Part shown: positions 8,436 through 17,164 of the stretch, piece after piece
Numbering within the stretch: position 1 is the stretch's first letter
How the letters are laid out: each line of letters starts with the position of its first letter
NCBI GenBank assembly: GCA_017524595.1
Contig: JAFXVI010000074.1
Location: 1 to 46,920, forward strand
Length of the DNA stretch: 46,920 nt
Direction: 5' to 3'
Source of the DNA: Lachnospiraceae bacterium
GTDB lineage: Bacteria; Bacillota; Clostridia; Lachnospirales; Lachnospiraceae
The notes under the pieces: model-generated
Database searches by the model: none
What the model was told of the DNA's origin: nothing
What the model saw: the letters and a program-made list of their open reading frames with translations, nothing else
Program-made: the position numbers and the translations under genes

Positions 8436-9878
8436 ATGTTTGACTGGCTTGAATTTGACAAGAGCATAAAAAAGGGCTTTGAAGAGCAGGCAGCGCAATT
8501 GAACAGCTATTTATCAAAGAGGATTGAAAAGAATGCTCATATCAGAGATCTTCCGATATTTGAAGAACCCGGTAAGGAGACGATAGACCGCATTTTGTCC
8601 ATGGACATTCCTGCAAAGGGCAGGGATCCCGTGGAAGTGGGTAATGAACTCGTCAATGATGTATTTGAGCAGGCGATGCTGACGCAGCACCCCAGGTTCT
8701 TTTCCTTCGTTGCTTCGGCAGTTTCCCCGTATTCTCTGGCAGGAAGTATACTCACAGACGTGTACAATCTCCACGTCGGCGGATGGGAGCAGGCTCCGGG
8801 CGCAGGTGCGATCGAGGAAAACCTGGTGAAATGGATGGGTAGATTGGCAGGATATCCTGAGACCAACATCGGAGGAGTTTTCCTGTCAGGCGCTTCGATG
8901 GCCAATATGAGCGCGATGGTTACTGCAAGGGATTCGCGGCTGGCTCCGGAAGATTTTGCAAAAGGCGTTGCCTACCTCTCCGATCAGGCGCACAGCTCCA
9001 ATCAAAAAGGGCTCAGAATCATCGGATTCCGCCAGGATCAGATAGTAAAGATCCCGACAGATGACGATTTCAGGATGCGCGCCGACCTCCTGGAGGAGGC
9101 AATCTGTCGTGACCGGCAGAACGGTAAAATCCCCTTCGCTATCATTGGGAGTCTCGGCAGCACCAATACCGGCAGTATCGATCCGCTTACGGAGCTGGGA
9201 CAGATCGCGCAGAAATACGGCCTCTGGTTCCACATCGACGGAGCCTTCGGCGCTTCTATTCTGATTTCGCCTATCTATAGCAATCTTGCGAAGGGAATAG
9301 AGCTGTCCGACTCATTCTCCTGGGATACCCACAAATGGCTGATGCAGATCTACAGCTGCAGCACGCTGATCGTGAAGGACAGGAAGAACCTTCTCAATTC
9401 GTTTGCGGAACATCCGGAATACCTGGCGGATGTCAGATCCAGCGAGCATAACGACAGCTGGGATCTCGGTCCCGAAATGTCTCGTCCCGCCAGAGCCATC
9501 AAGCTCTGGTATACCCTGCAGGCGACGGGAACGGATCTGCTAGCGGAGCTGATCGAGTACTCGTTCTTCAATGCCAATCTTGTTAAAAAAGAACTGAGCA
9601 AGCGGCCGAATTGGGAGATTGTGTCCAATCCGAGCTGTGGTACAGTCAACTTCCGTTATGCTCCTGCGGGCTTGTCAGACGAAGCCCTTGACGAGCTGAC
9701 CGGCAGGATATCAAAGGAGATCATCAACAGAGGTTTTGCTTTTATCGTGACTACAACGCTGAAGGGAAAAAGAACTCTAAGGATGTGCACCATAAATGCA
9801 AATACAACAGAGAAAGATATTCTTCAGACAATTTCCCAGCTGGATGAAATTGCCAAATATGAAACGGCGAATCTTTAA
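8436..9878 (+). CDS. PLP-dependent aromatic L-amino-acid decarboxylase (tryptophan decarboxylase-like)
   Basis: Group II decarboxylase of 480 residues. The PLP lysine is in SWDTHKWLM (about K300) and the cofactor-ring aspartate in WFHIDGAFGA (about D268). HSSNQKGLRIIGF and the GTVNFRYAP segment are typical of the group. From memory it resembles the Ruminococcus gnavus tryptophan decarboxylase along its whole length, including HPRFFSFV, NLHVGG (substrate-site His) and SWDLG (Trp), so an aromatic substrate giving tryptamine or phenethylamine is likely. Specificity cannot be fixed by reading. A strong ribosome site (AAGGAG) precedes the ATG. It follows module 2 and precedes a stretch of broken genes, so horizontal arrival is plausible. 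It has no transporter neighbour. Confidence 0.85.
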   Translation: MFDWLEFDKSIKKGFEEQAAQLNSYLSKRIEKNAHIRDLPIFEEPGKETIDRILSMDIPAKGRDPVEVGNELVNDVFEQAMLTQHPRFFSFVASAVSPYSLAGSILTDVYNLHVGGWEQAPGAGAIEENLVKWMGRLAGYPETNIGGVFLSGASMANMSAMVTARDSRLAPEDFAKGVAYLSDQAHSSNQKGLRIIGFRQDQIVKIPTDDDFRMRADLLEEAICRDRQNGKIPFAIIGSLGSTNTGSIDPLTELGQIAQKYGLWFHIDGAFGASILISPIYSNLAKGIELSDSFSWDTHKWLMQIYSCSTLIVKDRKNLLNSFAEHPEYLADVRSSEHNDSWDLGPEMSRPARAIKLWYTLQATGTDLLAELIEYSFFNANLVKKELSKRPNWEIVSNPSCGTVNFRYAPAGLSDEALDELTGRISKEIINRGFAFIVTTTLKGKRTLRMCTINANTTEKDILQTISQLDEIAKYETANL

Positions 9879-9975
9879 TAACTAATAAGATGGGGTGAAA
9901 GCAACCGGTAGTATCAGGTTTTGAAAATGTATCTGAGAAAGAGGTCATGATCCTCTCTTTTATTGGAAATTATTC

Positions 9976-10470
9976 GTGGATTTTGATGCTATATGGGAAA
10001 AACAAAATGGCCCCTTGGTGTTCCAGTATAGAAAACTAAAAGATCAGGCAAAAGACAACAGCACTAAGCAAATGCTTAACTATCATGAAAAATTCCAGCA
10101 AGAAATCCGAAAGGCAAGAGATGGACAAGGTAAATATCGAGAAGAATTGCTAGAACAATGTAGATTTTGCCCATTTACAATGATTGCGGATGAACGTCTT
10201 CTTATTGCAAGCCATATAAAGCCATGGGCGGCATCAAACGATAAAGAAAAAGTCGATCCTTTCAATGGCTATATACTGTCTCCATTGTATGATAAACTGT
10301 TTGACAGGGGTTTTATTACTTTTACTGAAAATCGACATGTTATACTGTCAGAATTTATTTCACCATTTACATGGAAACAAATAAATCTAAAAAATGATAC
10401 TTTTATAAAAGCTTTACCTATGGATGATAAACGAGTTGCTTATTTAAAATTTCATCATGAAAGTGTTTTT
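9976..10470 (+). pseudogene. HNH restriction-type endonuclease remnant
   Basis: The frame holds an HNH_2-type nuclease domain: CRFCPFTMIADERLLIASHI, then KPWAASNDKEKVDPFNGYIL and SPLYDKLFDRGFITF, with conserved His, Asn and Asp. Related proteins end near YLKFHHESVFK, which is reached here at about 10470. The frame then runs on into unrelated DNA that is an antisense oxidoreductase fragment, so the native stop is missing. The start (GTG at 9976) gives no recognisable N-terminal specificity domain. Probably a dead restriction enzyme whose ends were removed by recombination. Confidence 0.65.
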
Positions 10471-10611
10471 AAATGCCTTTACATATCCAAAACCATAATC
10501 CTCAGGAACAAATGTGCCGCCTGCTGTTGTTACATAATACAATTTTTCTGCCATGCACTTCGATATCGGTGTTCCTTCAGGGCTGTATTCAAAGGTACAC
10601 TCGTTAAACAC
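10468..10611 (-). pseudogene. NAD(P)H oxidoreductase (flavodoxin-fold) fragment
   Basis: On the minus strand 48 codons read VFNECTFEYSPEGTPISKC followed by MAEKLYYVTTAGG and PEDYGFGYVKAF. This matches the central part of FMN-dependent NADH-quinone/azo reductases. It is bounded by a TGA upstream and the HNH junction downstream, so about three quarters of the gene is missing. Confidence 0.55.
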
Positions 10612-10800
10612 TCACAAAATCTGCTGTCAGACTGGAAACTACTAAAACACATTTTTTAAATGCGGCCTGTGGAATTCAGTCTCGCACACTGAGGTTCCAA
10701 AGGCTTGTTTGCCATGCCATCAAGTTGAGAATTTTCGTGGGAAGTTAAGTATATTATACCAACTTCGCTCAAATATGGCCTTACAAATATTAAAAATAAG
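10612..10800. other. Unassigned stretch between gene fragments
   Basis: A/T-rich DNA between the oxidoreductase and GH36 fragments. I see no ORF with a ribosome site, no hairpin terminator and no repeat shared with the rest of the window. It is best read as decayed sequence. Confidence 0.4.
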
Positions 10801-10938
10801 CTATCTTACATCATCATCGCTTATAACAGCACCATAGTAAACATGAAGGAGAAACCCCTTAACCACAGCACACACATAGGAAGTCCCCGGTGTATCAAGC
10901 TTAAAGAGCTTCTCCTTCTCCATATATCTTATTCCCAT
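10801..10938 (-). pseudogene. GH36 alpha-galactosidase N-terminal remnant
   Basis: A 45-residue ORF with a strong ribosome site (AAGGAGGAAAAA) begins MGIRYMEKEKLFKLDTPGTS and continues to FLLHVYYGAV. This is the beta-sandwich N-terminus characteristic of GH36 alpha-galactosidases, which normally have about 720-740 residues. The start region is intact but the rest is deleted after DDDVR. It lies downstream of, and in the same direction as, the LacI gene. The mannan locus therefore once encoded an enzyme to remove galactose branches from galactomannan. Confidence 0.65.
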
Positions 10939-10956
10939 TTTTTCCTCCTTCTAAAA

Positions 10957-10984
10957 TGAAACAGGGGGACGGTTCCCCGGTTCA
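10957..10984. repeat. REP-like palindrome A
   Basis: A 28-base imperfect palindrome starting TGAAACAGGGGGACGG and ending CCCCGGTTCA. It sits nine bases beyond the LacI stop and before the GH36 remnant's ribosome site. It is a member of the dispersed family described at 17137, 24622, 28057, 29111, 37705 and 37805. Confidence 0.85.
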
Positions 10985-10992
10985 CATACAGC

Positions 10993-12000
10993 TTACTCCA
11001 TAACCGGCATCACTGATTTCCTCTCGATAAGTGTACCCGACACAAGCACGCGGCCTACCGAATAACCCGGATCCGCAAGCTTTTCAAGCATTATCCTTAT
11101 GGCGGCTCTTGCCAGAAGGTCAGTGTCAACACCGTATGTTGTGATCTTGGGTGAACTCATCTCGGCATAGATAAAATTATCAAATGCCACTACCGAAACA
11201 TCCTCCGGGACACGCAGTCCGTCCTTCTGAAGCCTCTTTACAAGGTCAAATGCCGTAGCATCGGAATTACACACAAAGGCCGTCGGCATATCTTCCGGCA
11301 AGTCGAACCTGATCCTCTCGCCTTCGTCATCCCTGTCTTCAATACGCCATTCATCCTTTATTTCAAGTCCGGACTTAAGCATCGCACGGTAATACCCTAT
11401 GTATCGATCCATTATGCTGCTGGTGCTTCTTATACTCCCGACAAAGGCTATTCTTTTGTGTCCTTTGTTAATAAGATAATTGGTCAGGATATCCGACCCG
11501 AATACGCTGTCGCTTATAACAGCATCCTCAAATATATTCTCATCATAGAAGTCCATAAAGAGCAGCGGGATACCACTCTCCTTCAGTATCTGAAGGTAGT
11601 CCTTCGACATCTGTCCCAGTACTATGGCACCTTCCACCTGTCCGGAACTTAAAAGTGCAGGGAGCTGCCCTTCCTTTTCCATCTCACGCCTGATAATCTC
11701 AAGCATGCCCATCTGCTTTTGTTCGGACAGCATCATCATGGTCTTTTCATAAAGCCGGCTGTAATATGCATCCTTGGCTATAAAGCGCTCACTTACAAAG
11801 ATACCGATATTATGCCTCTCCCCGGAATTCTCCTTCTTGCTTCCGGTATACCGGTACCCCATTTCCTCCGCCTTTTTTATGATCATCTCGCGGACAGCTT
11901 CGGAAACGCCCTCCTTACCTGTAAGTGCCTTGGACACGGATACCGTGCTGACTCCCAGTTCCCGTGCAACATCCCCCATGGTAACGCTTTTTCTTATCAT
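10993..12000 (-). CDS. LacI-family transcriptional regulator
   Basis: A 335-residue sugar-responsive repressor. The helix-turn-helix is VTMGDVARELGVSTVSVSKA with hinge region TGKEGVSEAVREM, followed by a periplasmic-binding-protein-like effector domain (NIGIFVSERF, VEGAIVLGQ, GHKRIAFVGSIRS, AFVCNSDATAFDLVKRL, VSVVAFDNF). It is the last intact gene downstream of the mannan enzymes in the same direction, with 149 bases between it and GH26 that could hold its own promoter. TTAGGTAATTTACTTA at 12105-12120 resembles boxes upstream of the solute-binding-protein gene. It probably represses the locus until a manno-oligosaccharide is present; the effector is inference. Confidence 0.9.
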   Translation of the reverse strand: MIRKSVTMGDVARELGVSTVSVSKALTGKEGVSEAVREMIIKKAEEMGYRYTGSKKENSGERHNIGIFVSERFIAKDAYYSRLYEKTMMMLSEQKQMGMLEIIRREMEKEGQLPALLSSGQVEGAIVLGQMSKDYLQILKESGIPLLFMDFYDENIFEDAVISDSVFGSDILTNYLINKGHKRIAFVGSIRSTSSIMDRYIGYYRAMLKSGLEIKDEWRIEDRDDEGERIRFDLPEDMPTAFVCNSDATAFDLVKRLQKDGLRVPEDVSVVAFDNFIYAEMSSPKITTYGVDTDLLARAAIRIMLEKLADPGYSVGRVLVSGTLIERKSVMPVME

Positions 12001-12104
12001 CCTGCACTCTCCTCGATATTATTATTTGACGTCCTCCGCTAACTTGCGGGTAATTTCCTTAACGGGTATATATTAACACTAATTAATTACTTCATCTATA
12101 TAAT

Positions 12105-12120
12105 TTAGGTAATTTACTTA
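12105..12120. promoter_or_regulatory. Candidate operator box
   Basis: TTAGGTAATTTACTTA lies upstream of the LacI gene. TTAGGTAA-like boxes recur at 24465-24472, 24511-24518, 24529-24536 and 24614-24621 around the importer promoter. The sharing suggests a common regulator. Confidence 0.4.
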
Positions 12121-12149
12121 TATTATCTGTGGATGAACTTTTACTTAAT

Positions 12150-13097
12150 TTATCCCTTTCCATGTATGGCGTAACTGCTTGAATACATTCTTCTTAAGTT
12201 TCCCACACTGTTATACTTCTCTCCTATGATGAATTCCTTGGACCATGTCATAAAATATGCCCAGGGCACGTGTGATTTTGCCAGCATATCAATATCCGGC
12301 AGATATCCCACCTCAGCCAGTGCCGCCACCTTCTTATCCGACGTATTCCTGACAAGCTCTTCGTATTCTTTGGCGTAATCGGTTGCCCTGTACTCCTCCG
12401 GATATACATCCACGGAAATAACATCCACATATTCATCTCCCGGGTAACCCTCGGAAAGCCTGCTGTTCCACACCCAGAGAAGGTTGTCAAGATGATGCTT
12501 ACCTGTGTAACGCTCAAACATAAGCTTATACAGCTCCCTTGCCGTTTCGGGGCCCTTAGCTCCCCACCAGAACCAGTCACCGTCAGACTCGTGGAAGGGC
12601 CTCCGCAGCACCGGAATGTCATTATCGCAAAAGGGCTTAAGCAGTCCGGCGATCACATCCATGTCATGGTAGAAGGCTTCCCTCTCGGGGGTTCCCTCTG
12701 TAAGAACCCTGTCAGCGTCAAAATCGGTATTGGCCGCATAGAAGCTCTTATCCCTGCCACCCATGGGAGAAAACCAGTGGAAGGAGAACGTAAGTATCCC
12801 ATCTGTTGACCCTGCCCACTCAAGTGCGGTATCGAGAGTTCCGCGGTTATCGTATATCTCCTTAAGGCATTCATATGATGCATCATCATAATTTATGTTT
12901 GGTGAATATGCTAAAAGTTCAAATCCTCTCAGTTTCGGAAGCTTCCCTGTCTTCTCATGAATATAGGTGACCTCTTCCATCTGATTGGTCTGCGTATGTT
13001 GTCCTGTTATTATCGACTTCCCTGCCGTTTCGCTCAAATAATCAAGCAGCTTCATCGCATTCTTCGTTGCATTTTTGTTAACAGGCTTCTGACTCAT
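12150..13097 (-). CDS. Cytoplasmic GH26 beta-mannanase/mannosidase
   Basis: Retaining glycoside hydrolase acting on beta-1,4-mannan chains. The acid/base Glu is in RRPFHESDGDWFWWG (about residue 170) and the nucleophile in AALAEVGYLPD (about residue 262); FSFHWFSP and WVWNS line the subsites. There is no signal peptide and no carbohydrate-binding module, so it works on imported oligosaccharides. I prefer the ATG at 13097 because GAGGAGGACAGA precedes it at ideal spacing. A longer start at 13136, overlapping the esterase stop as TAATG, is possible. It is the last gene of the enzyme operon. Whether it releases mannose or mannobiose cannot be judged from sequence. Confidence 0.9.
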   Translation of the reverse strand: MSQKPVNKNATKNAMKLLDYLSETAGKSIITGQHTQTNQMEEVTYIHEKTGKLPKLRGFELLAYSPNINYDDASYECLKEIYDNRGTLDTALEWAGSTDGILTFSFHWFSPMGGRDKSFYAANTDFDADRVLTEGTPEREAFYHDMDVIAGLLKPFCDNDIPVLRRPFHESDGDWFWWGAKGPETARELYKLMFERYTGKHHLDNLLWVWNSRLSEGYPGDEYVDVISVDVYPEEYRATDYAKEYEELVRNTSDKKVAALAEVGYLPDIDMLAKSHVPWAYFMTWSKEFIIGEKYNSVGNLRRMYSSSYAIHGKG

Positions 13098-13135
13098 TCT
13101 GTCCTCCTCATCAGGGTTATCTCCGCCGGAAGTCA

Positions 13136-14497
13136 TTATAACTTCCCTACCAAATTGATCAGATAAAAATCACTCGCGCACTCCCCAGCTTCCTCGATAG
13201 TCACTGTCAGTGTATGACTCTTCTCATCATTAATTAAATCTTCTGTATATCCGTCATTGCCCCCGGCTGCATCGTCCCTTTCACCTGTGTTTGATTCACA
13301 TTCGTCTGCACAGGTGTATTCTTCGGGAAAGCTGCCGTTCTTACATATTCTGCCATGATACATAAGCGTAGCCATATAAGCCTTGTCGCCCCAGTCCTCG
13401 TCAAAATTGGCATCCAGCCTTATACGGTTTTCTTCATCGCCGTCTATGACCGCATACGCAACCGGTGCCGGTTTATTGACCGATTTACGGTACATTAATG
13501 CCAGTTCGCTTCCGCTGAATTCAAAAGTTATGGAATCGCCTTCCTTCGAAGCGTGCCAACCGTTCTTAAACACATCCCTGACCTCACTTGACAGCACGGG
13601 ATCATCACCGGGTTTTTTACTGTCTTCCACATCAAAACCTGTATTTATCCTAAAGGGTTCCATTGCGGGAACATCGTCTTCTGTAAACCCGTTAAGCACA
13701 GGGGTTGAGTTTAGCCTGTTATATCTATTTACATCCTCATACCTGTCGGGAGTCATGGCAGGCGGCAGCTGCTGTCCTTCATTTGTTATTCCGGTATCAT
13801 GACAGTGACCTGCTCCTTCTGCCTTAAGGTCATTAAGGTAATCCGTGATATGGCCTGCAACTATTCCGTGTCCAAGATCGTTCGGATGGAGCATGTCACC
13901 TGTTATGTCATTTATGCTTATCTTCTGTCCATCCGGCAAAATCATGCTTCCGTCCGGGGCATCCATGAATTTATCATAGATACATTCCTTCATGCTTATG
14001 CAGGGGATCCCGTAATGCCTTCCTATTTCCGAATGGACCTCCTCGAAGTTCCTTCCGTTATCGTACTTAACCGAATTAACTATGAGAATGGCCGGTGCAT
14101 TGCCGGACCCGTTCTTATGCGAGAGGATCCTCCGTATAAGACCTTCATAGGTTTCCCTGAACAGATCGCTTCTGTCCGCAAAGATTTCATCATTATCATT
14201 AACACTGTATTCAACGATAACAAAATCCGGATCATACTTAAGCAGATCATCCGATACTCTGGCGACACCGAATTGCGATGTGGTAGCGCCGATGCCTGCA
14301 TTGACATACCTGACTTTCGTTTCAGGGAAGCTGTCCTTCCACCATTTAAATACCCTTGCTGCATAGCATAGGGCCTCATCGCTCACTACCGCGCCCTGGG
14401 TGATCGAACCGCCTATGAATCCGATGGTGATCTGCTCACCCTCTGCGGCCCGTTTCATTACGTTTATTATGCTGGCAGGGTTTCCTGTGTTTTTCAT
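13136..14497 (-). CDS. SGNH-family carbohydrate acetylesterase (CE17-like)
   Basis: A 453-residue esterase likely to remove acetyl groups from mannan oligosaccharides. The catalytic Ser block is GFIGGSITQG near residue 31, the oxyanion Asn is in YSVNDND, and the catalytic Asp/His are in GDMLHPNDLGH. The last ~190 residues form a beta-rich accessory region (ITFEFSGSELALMYRK), as in two-domain mannan esterases that carry a CBM35-like module. There is no signal peptide, so it is cytoplasmic. It sits between GH26 and an epimerase. Assignment to CE17 is from domain layout and locus context and needs a profile search. Confidence 0.75.
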   Translation of the reverse strand: MKNTGNPASIINVMKRAAEGEQITIGFIGGSITQGAVVSDEALCYAARVFKWWKDSFPETKVRYVNAGIGATTSQFGVARVSDDLLKYDPDFVIVEYSVNDNDEIFADRSDLFRETYEGLIRRILSHKNGSGNAPAILIVNSVKYDNGRNFEEVHSEIGRHYGIPCISMKECIYDKFMDAPDGSMILPDGQKISINDITGDMLHPNDLGHGIVAGHITDYLNDLKAEGAGHCHDTGITNEGQQLPPAMTPDRYEDVNRYNRLNSTPVLNGFTEDDVPAMEPFRINTGFDVEDSKKPGDDPVLSSEVRDVFKNGWHASKEGDSITFEFSGSELALMYRKSVNKPAPVAYAVIDGDEENRIRLDANFDEDWGDKAYMATLMYHGRICKNGSFPEEYTCADECESNTGERDDAAGGNDGYTEDLINDEKSHTLTVTIEEAGECASDFYLINLVGKL

Positions 14498-14532
14498 GTA
14501 TCTGAACCTCGCTTATTAGTCTGCATCTATAT

Positions 14533-15849
14533 TCAGAGCAGGCTCAAAATATAGATACACATCCGTCCGTTGTGATAAGGACACTTCCATGGCTCGACGA
14601 TATCCCTTGAAGGATCCGGATTCCCGTCCTTGTCAACCTGAGAATACCACTCAGAGCCCGCCCTTTTATCTATCATCTTATCCTTGATATATCCCCATAT
14701 ATCCTCTGCAGCTCTTTCGTATTTTAATGCGCCTTCTTCATCGCCTGCCGCCCTGCACTTTGAGGCTGCATTCATGAATCCGAGCACTCCCTCCGCCTGG
14801 ACCCACCATACACGGGTTTCATCATCCACACCCTTCTCACACTCATTCAGGATTGAATGATCTACGTAAGCTCTTTCGTATATATGCCTGGCAAGTGTGT
14901 CATTTATCGGACGTATTTTCTCCTTGTACAAAGGATCATCCAGTATATCCAGCCCTCTGTCCACAAGCCATGAGGCCTCTATATCATGTCCATATGAATG
15001 AAGATCTATGAGTGAATAATAGTTCTTGTCAAAGAAAACTTCCTGTCGCTTAAGTGCCGGGTTATATATCTTATCTGCGATGATATCCAGGATAAAACGG
15101 ATATCCTTTTCTACCGCTTTCATCTCTGTGATCAGGTCAAAGCCATACATCTTATTCCCGACCGATTCTTCACAGGTTTCCGTCACGTCGGATGATGCCG
15201 GATCCGGCAACCCGGACAGCACCTTTTTTATCGCCCGCAGATATTCGGTATATGCCTCATATACATGGAGCAGGGTGTTCATGGTCCTGTATGCCTCCAC
15301 CCCGTTCTCAGACAGCTTCTCATTTCCGGCCGGTTTAAAGTCGGCACTGAAGGCCTCAAGATAGCCATCCCTGTCGCGGCATTTTGTCTCCATGACACTT
15401 CTAAGTTCATGCGCCAGGCATAGTGCTTCCTTATCTTTCGATGCATCAAAATATGATGAAAGCGCATATATGGCAAATGCCTGATTGTAGGTGTGTTTCG
15501 TATCATCGGCAGGCTCTCCGTCGTACTCGACCGACCAGTAAACACCGCCGTTTTCCTTATCAAGAAAGGCTTTCTTGAGAAAATCATACGCCTGCAGGCA
15601 TGCCTTCTCTATCTCTGTGCTGCTGCCTGATCTTTCTCCTGTCTTTCTTTCAAGCAGGATAAGGTTTGAGAAGAACCACAATATACGGCTGTTAAGAATA
15701 CATCCCTTAACCGCCTTCTTGTCAAGCTTCAGATCATAGGTCAAAAGGCCGTAGAATCCACCGTATTCCCTGTCGATAAGTCCCAGCCAAAAAGGCGCAA
15801 TATCCCCCTTAAGATGAGACAGCATCTCATCCTTCATCTTATTTTTCAT
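14533..15849 (-). CDS. AGE-family cellobiose/mannobiose 2-epimerase
   Basis: An (alpha/alpha)6-barrel epimerase of 438 residues. Motifs typical of cellobiose 2-epimerase (EC 5.1.3.11) are present: SRILWFFSN, KHTYNQAFAIYALSSY, MNTLLHVYEAYTEYLR, SYGHDIEASWLVDRG, WWVQAEGVLGF and EWYSQVDKDGNP with WKCPYHNGRMC. The His residues in SYGHD and PYHNGR would be the catalytic pair. It would convert beta-1,4-mannobiose to mannosyl-glucose, the usual substrate of a GH130 phosphorylase, which is not in this window. A ribosome site GGGAGG precedes the ATG. The second AGE gene lies 14 bases upstream in the same operon. Confidence 0.88.
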   Translation of the reverse strand: MKNKMKDEMLSHLKGDIAPFWLGLIDREYGGFYGLLTYDLKLDKKAVKGCILNSRILWFFSNLILLERKTGERSGSSTEIEKACLQAYDFLKKAFLDKENGGVYWSVEYDGEPADDTKHTYNQAFAIYALSSYFDASKDKEALCLAHELRSVMETKCRDRDGYLEAFSADFKPAGNEKLSENGVEAYRTMNTLLHVYEAYTEYLRAIKKVLSGLPDPASSDVTETCEESVGNKMYGFDLITEMKAVEKDIRFILDIIADKIYNPALKRQEVFFDKNYYSLIDLHSYGHDIEASWLVDRGLDILDDPLYKEKIRPINDTLARHIYERAYVDHSILNECEKGVDDETRVWWVQAEGVLGFMNAASKCRAAGDEEGALKYERAAEDIWGYIKDKMIDKRAGSEWYSQVDKDGNPDPSRDIVEPWKCPYHNGRMCIYILSLL

Positions 15850-15863
15850 TATGTTTTTCCTCC

Positions 15864-17120
15864 CTACTTTACGCTGTTGTTATATACTGCCCGCGCGATC
15901 GATATATACGTTTCACTGTAGGGGATCAGCATTGCCTGGAAGGCATGGTAAAGGTCTGATTTTCCGGGCCATACAGTGCCTTTTAGGTGATTATGCTCAT
16001 CAAGCTGATGGAACCATGAACCCGTCTTATGATCGAGTACGGTTGCATCAAGATATTCCATGAATTCGGCATAATCATCGGCGTATTTCTTATCACCCGT
16101 GATACGGTAAAGAACTGCAGATGTATTTATTGCTTCAGCCAGTGTCCAGTGCATCCTGTCACGGACGACCGGCTTACCGGTCCAATCTGTCGTATATACA
16201 ATACCGGGAGCCCCGTCGGCATTCCACGCATCTGACACAGCTCTGTCATAGAGCCTGCTGGCATGTGTGTAATAATCCTGCCTGTCGGCCTCGGATATGC
16301 TATCCGATGATCCGGCCCACTGGTTTATAAGCCTTGCCCACTCTATCCCATGACCGGGCGTTGCGCCGTACGGCTTAAAGGGGTCATCGGGCCTGTCTTT
16401 ATTAAGTTCAAGGTCAGGCTTCCAGTCAGAGGTAAAGTGTTCCGGGATCCTGTAGTCATTTTCCCTTGCCCATTCTATGACATGGTCTATTATCCTCCCG
16501 GCACGTATCCTGTATTTATCACCGGCTCCCTTCCTGCTCTCATCAAGAGTATCCGCTGCAGCAAGGAAAGCCTCAACCGTGTGCATGTTGGCGTTAACAC
16601 CTCTGTATGGATCAAGCTCGGTAAATTCCGTGTTCCAGGTATCGCAGGAGAGTCCTTCCTCCTCATCCCAGAATTTATCATCATAGAGGCGGAGGGCATC
16701 CTCAAGCAGCTCACCGGCCCCGTCTATGCCTGCGAGCAGGGCACTCGTGGCCGCAAGTATGACAAAGGCATGAGCATAGCACTGCTTATCAGGAACTATC
16801 TCATTATCCGGTGAAAGACCTGCGTACCAGCCGCCGTTCTTCTTATCCTTAAGTTCACCAAGCAGTCCGCGTACAGCCGCCGCTGCAAGCTCCTTGCTGC
16901 CCTTATCGCCCATCATGGAGCCGATCGAGTAGACATGTGCCATACGACAGGTTATCCAGGTCTCCCTGTTCCTGTCGGTCCATGGCGTCCCGTCATCGCC
17001 AAGGTAGTAGCTTGCTCCTCCGGGCGAGGGGAACTTCCTTCCGAAATCAAGCAGGGCCTGAGCATTTTTCTTAAGGAAATCCTTATTTTCCTGTGTATTT
17101 ATTATGTACTTTTTATCCAT
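15864..17120 (-). CDS. AGE-family aldose-ketose isomerase (YihS/mannose isomerase-like)
   Basis: A second, distinct AGE-family barrel. RNRETWITCRMAHVYSIG, KQCYAHAFVILAATSALLAG, NANMHTVEAFLAA, TPGHGIEWARLINQW and MHWTLAEAINTSAVLYR follow the YihS/mannose-isomerase pattern, so it probably interconverts mannose and fructose. With the fructokinase at 28094 this would feed mannose into glycolysis. I chose the ATG at 17120. The frame extends 15 codons further, but those codons are REP palindrome B and a short spacer, which reads as MKRGTVPLFHFGEYN. Length is 418 aa from this start. Confidence 0.82.
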   Translation of the reverse strand: MDKKYIINTQENKDFLKKNAQALLDFGRKFPSPGGASYYLGDDGTPWTDRNRETWITCRMAHVYSIGSMMGDKGSKELAAAAVRGLLGELKDKKNGGWYAGLSPDNEIVPDKQCYAHAFVILAATSALLAGIDGAGELLEDALRLYDDKFWDEEEGLSCDTWNTEFTELDPYRGVNANMHTVEAFLAAADTLDESRKGAGDKYRIRAGRIIDHVIEWARENDYRIPEHFTSDWKPDLELNKDRPDDPFKPYGATPGHGIEWARLINQWAGSSDSISEADRQDYYTHASRLYDRAVSDAWNADGAPGIVYTTDWTGKPVVRDRMHWTLAEAINTSAVLYRITGDKKYADDYAEFMEYLDATVLDHKTGSWFHQLDEHNHLKGTVWPGKSDLYHAFQAMLIPYSETYISIARAVYNNSVK

Positions 17121-17136
17121 GTTGTATTCCCCAAAA

Positions 17137-17164
17137 TGAAACAGGGGGACGGTTCCTCGTTTCA
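17137..17164. repeat. REP-like palindrome B
   Basis: Starts TGAAACAGGGGGACGG and ends CCTCGTTTCA. On the minus strand its first three bases (TGA at 17162-17164) are the stop codon of the GH2 gene. The rest lies in the gap before the AGE isomerase and extends its reading frame upstream. Confidence 0.85.
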
